Shown here in pieces: positions 1 through 7,340 of a DNA stretch of 13,167 nucleotides. Made by a program: the position numbers and the translations under genes. Every line of letters begins with the position of its first letter. The first letter of the stretch is position 1. This DNA is from an uncultured Propionibacteriaceae bacterium. GTDB lineage: Bacteria; Actinomycetota; Actinomycetes; Propionibacteriales; Propionibacteriaceae. The notes under the pieces were generated by a model that saw only the letters and a program-made list of their open reading frames with translations, was not told the origin of the DNA and made no database searches. The stretch lies in the NCBI GenBank assembly GCA_936941515.1, contig CAKZJI010000042.1, positions 1-13,167 of the forward strand, given 5' to 3'.

Positions 1-1570
1 CCGACCAAGGGGAGTCGGTCAGCATCTCAACGTAACGGTCGATGAGCGTCCGCAGGGCCTGCTCCGACTTGGCCGAGATAGTGAGCGGGTAGCGCTCACG
101 CTGCTGCGGCTCCGCCACGTAGGCGGGCGCCTCCTCCAGCACCAGGTGAGCGTTCGTGCGGATGAATCCGAACGAGTTGATGCACGCCCGGCGCGGCCCG
201 CCGTTGCCGTCCCAGGGGGTCAACCGGTCGTTGACGTACAGGGGGCTGTCAGCGAAGTCGATGTACGGATTCGGGACCTCGAAGTTCGCCGACGGGGCGA
301 GCATGCCCGCCTCGAGGGCCTTGACGACCTTGGTCACCGCCGCGACGCCGGCGGCGCCGACCATGTGACCCATCGTGGTCTTCAGCGATCCGATGGCGCA
401 GAACTGACGCCGTGCCGTGTGCCGGCGGAACGCGTTGGTCAGACCCTTGACCTCGATGGGATCCCCGAGCACGGTGCCGGTGCCGTGGGCCTCGACGTAG
501 GTCAGGGTCTCGGGGTCGATGCCGGCGGCGCGCCAGGCATCGAGGATGACCCGCTCCTGCTGGTCGGCGTTGGGGGCCGTGATGCTTGAGGAGCGTCCGT
601 CGTTGTTGATCGCGCTGCCCTTGATCACAGCGCGAATGTGGTCGCGGTCGGCGATGGCCTTGGCCAGCGGCTTGAGGACGACGATTCCGGCTCCCTCACC
701 CCACACCGTTCCGTTGGCACGGGCGTCGAAGGTGCGGACCGCGGCGTCCGTGGACTCGACCGCGTCCATGGTCGCGCCCGACATGTAGGACGACTTGACC
801 TCGCCGACCTGCGACATGTTGATCCCACCAGCGAGCGCCATGTCGCATTCGCCGGCCGCGAGAGACTGGATCGCTTGATGAATGGTGACCGCGCCAGCCG
901 AGCAGGCGGTGTCGGTCATCAGGCATGGCCCGGTGAGGTCGAGCAGGTAGGAGATGCGGCTGGCGACCAGACCCTCCCAGGAGCCGGACAGCTGCATCGC
1001 GTGGCGCTCGGAGAGCATGCGGTAGTAGGAGTAGTTCGTCTGGTCACGGCCGAGGAAAACGCCGGTGCGGGTTCCCTTGATGACGTTCCCGCCGTATCCG
1101 GCATTCTCCAGCGCCTCGTAGGCCACTTCCAGCGCGATGCGCTGGTGCGGGTCCATGTACGTGGCCTCGAGCGGGGGAATACCGAAGAACCCGGCGTCGA
1201 ACTGATCGATCCGGTCCAGGTATCCACTCTTGGAGTAGATGATGTCCAGATCCGACTCGGGAACCACAGCACCGAGCACGATCTCGGAGTAATACGGGTT
1301 TCGCAGGATCTCGTACATGTCGGCCTTGCGTGAGGCCGGGAAATCCCGCACGCATTCACGACCCTCGACGAGGAATTGCCAGAACTGATCGGCGTTAGAA
1401 GCGGCGGAGAACCGGCCGGCCAGGCCGATGATGGCGACGTCCGGGTGTTCCGACGCGGTCTGGCCGACGGTCGGGACCGTTCGCAACTCGGTCAGCAGTT
1501 CTTTTGCCGTCTCCCGATCGATGTTGCGCTCGGCAACCTGGGAAAGAATGAACTCCTTGAGCTTGTCCAT
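1..1570 (-). CDS. Type I polyketide synthase, N-terminal part (docking region and KS); continues beyond the window
   Basis: The frame is open from the ATG at 1570 through base 1, giving 523 residues with no stop, so the gene is cut by the window edge. Residues 1-31 (beginning MDKLKEFILSQVAER, ending AKELLTELR) form an amphipathic helical stretch like the docking segments that precede KS domains in trans-AT PKSs. KS spans about 44-480 with the nucleophile Cys223 (DTACSAG), His362 (EAHGTGT) and His402 (KTTMGH). The loop usually written SFGFGGTNAH reads SFGFIRTNAH at 466-475, an unusual change of two glycines next to the active site. Residues 481-523 start the usual post-KS linker (PLTISAKSEQALRTLI); whether an AT follows cannot be seen. 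An in-frame TGA lies 24 bases before the ATG, so the start cannot be much earlier, and GAGGAGG is at 1583-1589. It probably accepts the chain from the PKS encoded just upstream. Confidence 0.92.
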   Translation of the reverse strand, partial: MDKLKEFILSQVAERNIDRETAKELLTELRTVPTVGQTASEHPDVAIIGLAGRFSAASNADQFWQFLVEGRECVRDFPASRKADMYEILRNPYYSEIVLGAVVPESDLDIIYSKSGYLDRIDQFDAGFFGIPPLEATYMDPHQRIALEVAYEALENAGYGGNVIKGTRTGVFLGRDQTNYSYYRMLSERHAMQLSGSWEGLVASRISYLLDLTGPCLMTDTACSAGAVTIHQAIQSLAAGECDMALAGGINMSQVGEVKSSYMSGATMDAVESTDAAVRTFDARANGTVWGEGAGIVVLKPLAKAIADRDHIRAVIKGSAINNDGRSSSITAPNADQQERVILDAWRAAGIDPETLTYVEAHGTGTVLGDPIEVKGLTNAFRRHTARRQFCAIGSLKTTMGHMVGAAGVAAVTKVVKALEAGMLAPSANFEVPNPYIDFADSPLYVNDRLTPWDGNGGPRRACINSFGFIRTNAHLVLEEAPAYVAEPQQRERYPLTISAKSEQALRTLIDRYVEMLTDSPWS

Positions 1571-1582
1571 GGTAGTCGTCTT

Positions 1583-1589
1583 CCTCCTC
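1583..1589 (-). promoter_or_regulatory. Ribosome binding site of the downstream PKS, in the only intergenic gap
   Basis: The 32-base gap between the two PKS genes (1571-1602) contains GAGGAGG on the minus strand, the strongest Shine-Dalgarno match in the window. It is twelve bases from the ATG at 1570, a little long but with a purine-rich run (AAGA) extending it. The gap is too short for a terminator or promoter, so the genes are very probably co-transcribed. Confidence 0.65.
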
Positions 1590-1602
1590 GTTCACCTGGC
1601 CG

Positions 1603-4600
1603 TCAGAGCAGTTCACGGGATTGCGCGACCGTGAGCTGCCCACCTTCCAACAACTCCAGGACGCGGTCGACATCGAGGTCACCCTCGTCGGTGGGTTCCT
1701 CGGCGACGTCGTTCTTTCCGAGCCTTTCCGACACGCAGTCGATCTGTTCGGAGATCGTCGGATATCTGAAGAGGTCGGTGATGTCCATCAGACCGGGATA
1801 ACGCTGGTCGTACAGATTCAACATCTGCGAGGTGAGCAGCGAATTCCCGCCCAGGTCGGCGAAAGCCTCGTGGGCGTCGATCTCATCGAGATCCAGCGTT
1901 TCCCCCCAGATCGCGGCGACGGCACGTTCCACCTCACCTATGTGCTCGAGGCCGAGGACGGTGACCTGGCGGCGCTCGGTCGAGCTGCCACGGGTCGTCG
2001 GTCGGGCGGCGGTGGGTGCGGACGCCGCGACGCGGCGACCCGGCATGAGGACCACGGGGCGGTCGGCCCAGGAGCGCGCGGAGTCGAACAGATCGAGCGC
2101 CTCGTGTGGGTCGACAGGGGGGTAGATCTCGTCCTCGTCGACGGCGTCGAGACGATGTGCCATACCGATCTCGCGCCAGGCCGGCCACTGGAGGCTCAGG
2201 CAGGGCAGGCCGCGACGCCGGCGGTACTGGGCCAAGGAGTCCAGCACGAGGTTGGCGGCCGTGTAGTCGGCCTGTCCCTGGGCCGGGAGCACAGCCGAGA
2301 CGCTCGAGAAGAGCACGAACTCCTCCAGGTCGTCCTCGAGCGTCGCCTCGTGCAGGTTGACCGCACCGATCGCCTTGGGCCCGTACACCGCGTCGAAGTC
2401 CTCGGGGGACTTGTCGACGAGATACCCCTTGCCGGGCCGGCCGGCAAGGTGCAGGACCGAGGAGATGCGCCCGAAACGGTCCCGTAGGTCCTTCAGGGCG
2501 TCCGCCACGGCGTCGCGGTCGGTCAGGTCGATGCGGACGACGTCGAAGGCGTCGAGGTCCCGGTGCAGGTCGTCCCACTCACCCGGTTCGGTGTACCCCC
2601 CCGGCGAGCCGAGCAGCACGATGCGTCGTGAACCGGTGGCCGCCAGGTGACGCGCGAGCGCGCCGCCCAAGCCGCCGGTCCCGCCGGAGACGATGACGAG
2701 TCCGTCGGGGGCCGAGAGTGCCGCACCACGGCGCGGAAGCCCGGCCTTGGTCATGGTCTGCTCGAACGGCCTGCCCGCACGATAGTGGAGGACCGCCGGG
2801 CGCTTCGGGTCCTGCGCCTCGGCCAGGATCACCTCCGCGGGGGTGGCGACGTCGAGGTCGATGCAGCGCAGACCGAGCGAGCGGTACTCCATGCTCGCGA
2901 TCCGCATCATGCCGAGGATTCCCGCCTGGCCCGGGTCGACGTCGTCGTCACCGGTGACGTCGAGCGCCTGGTGTGTCAGGGCGAGGACTGGCCCGGTGAA
3001 TCGGAGCTCTCGCTCCGAGAGCAGGGTCAACAAGTCGCGGGCGTGATGCAGGGGCCGGGTGACAGCCGATTCGAGGGAGTCTTCACCACCGAGGTCGGCC
3101 AGGATACCGAACGCGAAGTCGCGGTCGAGGCGACCGTCCTCGACGTTCAGGCCGGCCAGCTCGACGACCTCGTAGCTGGCCGAGACTAGGGCCTGCTCGA
3201 GCGACTCCCGGTGCAGGCCCAGGTCGCCGCAGAGCAGCACGGAGCCGGACGTGTGGTCGCCGTTCGAGGCGGGGGCGCGCAGTTCGCGGTAGGTAGGCGT
3301 GTAGCCGTACCCGCCCAGGTCGAGGCCCGATGCGGACTTGATGCAGTAGTTCTCGACCGTGAGCAGGACTGTGCCCTCGGGGTCCACCAGGGTGACGTCG
3401 AAGGAGTACAGCTGTCCGTCGACCGAGTCGGGACGCTTGACGAAGTGGGCGAAGACGTGATGCGGGAGGGTTCCGAGGACGTTCAGCACGCCGTACGAGA
3501 ACGGCAGGTACAGCGTGTTCTCGTCGTAGAGACTGCCCGGGGCGTTGATGAGGGTGTCGAGCAGGGCGGGGTGCAGATGGTAGTCACCGATCTCGTCCTG
3601 GTAGGCCTCAGGCAAGCGAAGCTCGTAGAGCATCTCCTGGAGTTCGTCGTCCGCCATACCTCCGACCAGGCTCTCCGTCCACCGCGGGCTGAGGTCCAGG
3701 CCGTTGGACCGGTCCACGGTGTCGTCGTAGCTCAGCTCCCGTGTCAACCGGGCGCGCAACGTGGCGAGGTCGACCGACGGGGGCCGTGCCGGCGTCTCCT
3801 CGGCCAGCCGCGCGGAGGCGTGGTCGACCCAGGACCCGTCCGGACGACGAGTGGTGATGGCGATCTCGCCGCTGTGCGCCACGTTGACCTGGAGGTCGAC
3901 GGTGTCACCGTCGGCCACCGTGACGGGGGTAGCGAACCCGATCTTGTGCAGGGCCGTCCGGGCCGGATCGTGACCGAGCGCGCCGACCGTGGACAGGATG
4001 ATCTCGACGAGCCCCGTCCCAGGCAGGACCGGCACGCCGTCGATGCGGTGCTCGCCCAGCTCCCAGTTCTTCTCGGGCGAGATGGGGTACATCGCGATGT
4101 CGCGATCCGGCAACGGGATGACCTGTCCGGTGGCCGCGATCCCCCGGTTGCGTTGCCCGGCTTTGTCACCCTCGATCCAGCAGCGAGTCCGGTCGAAGAC
4201 GTAGGTCGGCAACGGCACCCGCCGGGCCGTCGACGGGCAGGTGGCGCGCCAGTCGATGTCAGCGCCCCGGACGTAGCTCTGCGCTAGCCGCCGACGCGAA
4301 TCCCGGTCGTCCCGGCCGGCCACTTCGGCAGCCTCGGAGGTGAGGAGGCGGGCCTCGGTCTCGCTGATGTCGTGGGGACCGCGCTTCTCGGATCCGTCCG
4401 TGACGATGCGGAACTCTCCGGTGACGCGGTCCAAGGAAGGCGCAGCCTCACCGGCGAGGTGCTCCTCGAGTAGGCGCTCCAGCTCGGCCATGTCGTCGAA
4501 CACGAAGGCGGCCCGGACCCGGTGGTGCATGCGACCGGTTCCGGTCGTGAAGCAAACGTCGGCCGGATCTAGTGCGGAGTCCGTCGCCACCCGGTCGCGG

Positions 4601-6105
4601 TAGGCGGTGACGAGTCGGCGAAGTCCGGCGGAGTCGGGGGCGCTCAAGGGCAGGATGTGGGTTCCCCCCGGCGCAGGAGCATCCGCCGGCGCTTCCCGCG
4701 GATCGGCAGAACGCAGGATGAGGTGGCAGTTGGTCCCGCTGAGTCCGAAGCTGCTGATGCCAGCGTGCAGGGCCGCACCCTCCTCGGCCCACGGAACCGT
4801 GCGGTCGTTCACATACAGGGGCGTGGTAGGGAAGTCGAGGTTGGGGTTCGGCTCCTCGAAGTTGAGGCTGGCCGGGAGGGTGCGGTGCTCCATGGACAGG
4901 ATGAGCTTGGCCAGACCGGCCAGCCCGGAGGCGTTGTCCATGTGACCGATCGAGGTCTTGACCGTCCCGATCCCACAGAACTGGCGCTTGGTCGTCTGCC
5001 GAGAGAACGCCCGTTCGATTCCGCTGACCTCGACGGGGTCACCGAGACGGGTCGCGGTCCCGTGCGCCTCGATGTAGCTGATCTGTTCGGCGTGGACACT
5101 GGCGTCGGCGAGCGCCGCGTCGATGAGGTCCGCCTGGGCGTCGGCGTTGGGGGCGGTGATGCCGTTGGAGGCACCGTCCTGATTGATCGCGCCACCGAGG
5201 ATGAGGGCACGGATGTTGTCGCCGTCGCGCTGGGCCCGTTCGAGGGACTTGAGGACGAGCACGACGCAGCCTTCTGCGGCCGAGGTGCCGTCGCCCTTGC
5301 GGTCGAAGGTGCGGGTGCGGTGGTCGCGAGAGGACGTGTCCTGGATGTCCTTGATTCCGATGCCGGATCCGTCGTCCTCGACGGGGAGCAGGTCGGTGTT
5401 GACCGCCCCGACGACCGCCATGGTGCATTCGCCGCGTTGGATCGCCCGGAAAGCGGTGTAGACGGCGACGAGTCCCGAGGAGCAGGCGGTGTCGATGAGC
5501 ATCGAGGGTCCGCGCAGGTCGAGCAGGTAAGCCAGCCGCGCGGCGATGATCGACTTGATGTTGCCGGCCACGGAGATCTCCGGGGCGTCCGGCGCGACTG
5601 CCTGGACGATGCGGCGATAGTCGTCGCCGAAGTCGGAGGACATGCCGACGTACACCCCGACGCGCGAGCCGCGGATCGCGCTGCCCAGGTGGCCTGCGTC
5701 CTCGAGTGCGGACCAGGCGGTCTGCAGGAAGATCCGCTGATGCGGGTCGATCGTCTTGGCCTCTTGACGGGAGAGGCCGAAGAAGCGGTAGTCGAACTCC
5801 GCGACGGACGGCATGCGGGTCCCGCCGAGGTACCGTTCGGGCGCCGGTGGGCGCAGACCGCGCGCGGCGAAGTAGGCGTCTACGTCGGCGCGTCGCTCCT
5901 CCGAGAGAGGTCCGTAGGCGTCGCATCCCGACCGGACCAACTCCCAGAAGGAGTCGAGGTCGGGGGCATCACCGACGCAGCCACTCATGCCCACCACGGC
6001 GACAGCCCCTTCGTGCTCGTCCGCTGTGGAACGGGTGATGCGCAGTTCGGAGTCTTCGAGGGAGATATTGAGGTCGATTTGGTCGAGCTGGAGGAGCGGC
6101 CTCAT
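1603..6105 (-). CDS. AT-less type I polyketide synthase: KS - DH - KR - carrier - docking tail
   Basis: A 1500-residue PKS module that should extend the chain by one malonyl unit, reduce the ketone and dehydrate the alcohol. KS spans about 34-466 with Cys208 (DTACSSG), His348 (EAHGTAT) and His388 (KTSIGH), all three catalytic residues. Residues 481-646 are a flanking linker with no AT (no GHSxG). DH spans about 672-930 with HRIDGVPVLPG (His686) and Asp850 in HPALLD; the residue four after it is Asn854 instead of the usual Gln/His. The KR half runs to about 1345 with GGTGGLG at 1141-1147, Lys1244, Ser1268, Tyr1281 and Asn1285; it lacks the LDD motif of B-type KRs. The carrier is at about 1388-1457 (DLGGNSL, Ser1422, a PCP-like core). 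The last 24 residues form a leucine-rich docking-like tail. The frame stays open 156 codons further upstream, inside the AT gene. I chose the ATG at 6105 because it overlaps the AT stop (TGATG) and leads into a normal KS N-terminus. Confidence 0.93.
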   Translation of the reverse strand: MRPLLQLDQIDLNISLEDSELRITRSTADEHEGAVAVVGMSGCVGDAPDLDSFWELVRSGCDAYGPLSEERRADVDAYFAARGLRPPAPERYLGGTRMPSVAEFDYRFFGLSRQEAKTIDPHQRIFLQTAWSALEDAGHLGSAIRGSRVGVYVGMSSDFGDDYRRIVQAVAPDAPEISVAGNIKSIIAARLAYLLDLRGPSMLIDTACSSGLVAVYTAFRAIQRGECTMAVVGAVNTDLLPVEDDGSGIGIKDIQDTSSRDHRTRTFDRKGDGTSAAEGCVVLVLKSLERAQRDGDNIRALILGGAINQDGASNGITAPNADAQADLIDAALADASVHAEQISYIEAHGTATRLGDPVEVSGIERAFSRQTTKRQFCGIGTVKTSIGHMDNASGLAGLAKLILSMEHRTLPASLNFEEPNPNLDFPTTPLYVNDRTVPWAEEGAALHAGISSFGLSGTNCHLILRSADPREAPADAPAPGGTHILPLSAPDSAGLRRLVTAYRDRVATDSALDPADVCFTTGTGRMHHRVRAAFVFDDMAELERLLEEHLAGEAAPSLDRVTGEFRIVTDGSEKRGPHDISETEARLLTSEAAEVAGRDDRDSRRRLAQSYVRGADIDWRATCPSTARRVPLPTYVFDRTRCWIEGDKAGQRNRGIAATGQVIPLPDRDIAMYPISPEKNWELGEHRIDGVPVLPGTGLVEIILSTVGALGHDPARTALHKIGFATPVTVADGDTVDLQVNVAHSGEIAITTRRPDGSWVDHASARLAEETPARPPSVDLATLRARLTRELSYDDTVDRSNGLDLSPRWTESLVGGMADDELQEMLYELRLPEAYQDEIGDYHLHPALLDTLINAPGSLYDENTLYLPFSYGVLNVLGTLPHHVFAHFVKRPDSVDGQLYSFDVTLVDPEGTVLLTVENYCIKSASGLDLGGYGYTPTYRELRAPASNGDHTSGSVLLCGDLGLHRESLEQALVSASYEVVELAGLNVEDGRLDRDFAFGILADLGGEDSLESAVTRPLHHARDLLTLLSERELRFTGPVLALTHQALDVTGDDDVDPGQAGILGMMRIASMEYRSLGLRCIDLDVATPAEVILAEAQDPKRPAVLHYRAGRPFEQTMTKAGLPRRGAALSAPDGLVIVSGGTGGLGGALARHLAATGSRRIVLLGSPGGYTEPGEWDDLHRDLDAFDVVRIDLTDRDAVADALKDLRDRFGRISSVLHLAGRPGKGYLVDKSPEDFDAVYGPKAIGAVNLHEATLEDDLEEFVLFSSVSAVLPAQGQADYTAANLVLDSLAQYRRRRGLPCLSLQWPAWREIGMAHRLDAVDEDEIYPPVDPHEALDLFDSARSWADRPVVLMPGRRVAASAPTAARPTTRGSSTERRQVTVLGLEHIGEVERAVAAIWGETLDLDEIDAHEAFADLGGNSLLTSQMLNLYDQRYPGLMDITDLFRYPTISEQIDCVSERLGKNDVAEEPTDEGDLDVDRVLELLEGGQLTVAQSRELL
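4168..4665 (-). other. AT-less KS-DH linker (flanking remnant of a lost AT)
   Basis: Residues 481-646 of the PKS join two pieces that normally flank an AT. The first is a KS-AT linker-like part starting THILPLSAPDSAGLRRL. The second is the post-AT segment YVRGADIDW...RVPLPTYVFDRTRCWIE. No GHSxG nucleophile motif or FPGQG motif lies between them, and the length is about 165 residues instead of the 450 or more expected with an AT. This is the usual signature of trans-AT PKS modules. Confidence 0.75.
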
Positions 6106-6107
6106 CA
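6103..6107 (-). promoter_or_regulatory. TGATG stop/start overlap between trans-AT and PKS genes
   Basis: On the minus strand the five bases read TGATG: the AT stop codon TGA (6107-6105) shares its last base with the PKS start ATG (6105-6103). Upstream there is only a weak G-rich stretch in place of a good ribosome binding site, so translation of the PKS probably depends on ribosomes finishing the AT gene. This junction decides the PKS start. Confidence 0.7.
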
Positions 6108-7340
6108 CGCCAGAGCCCCCGCGAGGTCCACGTTGCCCGTGCGGCTCAGGATTGTGGTGATGCGGTCCTGCTGTTCTTCGACCGGAACCTCCTTGGTGAT
6201 CATGATGCGGCGCAGGAGCAGCACAGCCTCCTGCTTCTGCGCCAGGGTGAGCTCGTCCTCGTCCACCCCACTGAGCTTCTGCAGGGCGCGGTAGGGGGTG
6301 ATGACACCATCGGAGTAGGCCGCCTGATCGAAGTTGCGGTTTCGTGTAGCGGCCGCGGCACCCAGGCAGAGCCCGACCAGGCCCGGCTCGTTCCGGCGTG
6401 CCTCGATGAAGTCGTCGAGCGCCGAAAGCGCCTCGCCCGTGCGCTCGTCCAGTCCGTAGGCGGCTCCGGAGCCGGAGACGCCGGAGATGAGTTTGGAGAG
6501 CACCTCCTTGGGCCCGACCTCGAGCCACAGCCTGACCCCCTCGGCCAACAGACCGGAGACGACGTCGCTCCACCGGACCGGGCTGGTCAGCTGCACGGCC
6601 AGGGCGTCACGGATCGCCTCCGGGCTCGTCAGGGGGCTGCCGGTGACCGTGCTGAATACCGGGACCGACGGGGCGGAGCACTCGATCGAGCCGATCGCCT
6701 CCACGTAGGGGGCGACAGCGCCCGACATGTACGAACTGTGGAAGGCGCCGGCGACGTTGAGCCGGGCGACCTTGGCACCGCGTTCCTCGAGGAAGGGCGT
6801 CATGGCGGTGATGTCGGCCTTGGTGCCGGAGAGGACCGTCTGACGCTCGGCGTTGAAGTTGGCGACCTGGACGTCGTGTCCGTCGGCGTTGAATTCGGCG
6901 ACGCAGCCCTCGACCGTGGCGGCGGGCATCTTGACGACGGCGATCATGCCGGTGTCGGTCGCGGTGGCACACGCGTCCATGGCCTCACCACGGACCTTGA
7001 CGAGTCGGACGGCGTCCTCGAAGGAGAACGCGCCGGCCGCCGCCAGGGCGGTGATCTCGCCGAGGCTGTGCCCGGCCATGGCGTGGACCGGCACCTTACG
7101 TTCGGTGGTGAGCTCCTCGTACATGGCGTAGCCCAGCACGAGGAGCGCGACCTGGGCGTGCTTGGTGCGGGTCAGTTCGGCGGCGTCGCCGCGGAAGCAC
7201 AGCTCCTCGAGCGAGTACCCGACGATCTCGGAGGCCTGGTCGAAGCGCTCCCGGACACTCTGGTGCGCGTCGTACCACCTCCTTCCCATGCCGGTGAACT
7301 GTGAGCCCTGGCCGGGGAACACGATGGCGAGGTGGTTCAT
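6105..7340 (-). CDS. Stand-alone malonyl-CoA:ACP transacylase (trans-acting AT) with C-terminal extension
   Basis: A 411-residue FabD-family acyltransferase that should move malonyl groups from CoA onto carrier domains of the neighbouring AT-less PKSs. The N-terminus has the usual FPGQGSQ motif. The nucleophile is Ser92 in GHSLGE, Arg117 sits where the malonyl carboxylate is bound, and His201 lies in GAFHSSYM, the form typical of malonyl-specific enzymes. The catalytic core ends near GPKEVLSKLI (276-285). A further 120 or so residues follow, with NRNFDQAAYSDGVITPY at 334-350 and a helical-looking tail. Ordinary FabD proteins are about 300 residues; from memory, the separate transacylases of iturin-type operons (FenF/ItuD) are about 400. 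The start codon overlaps the stop of the upstream synthetase gene (ATGA), with AAAGGA six bases before it. Its place between NRPS and PKS genes makes a dedicated secondary-metabolism AT more likely than the housekeeping fatty-acid enzyme. Substrate choice is inferred from motifs only. Confidence 0.93.
   Translation of the reverse strand: MNHLAIVFPGQGSQFTGMGRRWYDAHQSVRERFDQASEIVGYSLEELCFRGDAAELTRTKHAQVALLVLGYAMYEELTTERKVPVHAMAGHSLGEITALAAAGAFSFEDAVRLVKVRGEAMDACATATDTGMIAVVKMPAATVEGCVAEFNADGHDVQVANFNAERQTVLSGTKADITAMTPFLEERGAKVARLNVAGAFHSSYMSGAVAPYVEAIGSIECSAPSVPVFSTVTGSPLTSPEAIRDALAVQLTSPVRWSDVVSGLLAEGVRLWLEVGPKEVLSKLISGVSGSGAAYGLDERTGEALSALDDFIEARRNEPGLVGLCLGAAAATRNRNFDQAAYSDGVITPYRALQKLSGVDEDELTLAQKQEAVLLLRRIMITKEVPVEEQQDRITTILSRTGNVDLAGALA

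Noticed and set aside
1571..1602. Terminator or promoter between the two PKS genes
   Set aside because: The 32-base gap holds a ribosome binding site and shows no stem-loop with a T-run or clear promoter boxes.
4657..6294. 545-codon open frame on the plus strand opposite the KS of the PKS
   Set aside because: Antisense to a KS with all catalytic residues; low-complexity translation and no ribosome binding site of note.
6106..6573. Upstream extension of the PKS reading frame by 156 codons
   Set aside because: It overlaps the AT gene in another frame, its translation is Arg/Gly/His-rich without homology, and the ATG at 6105 with the TGATG junction gives a normal KS N-terminus.
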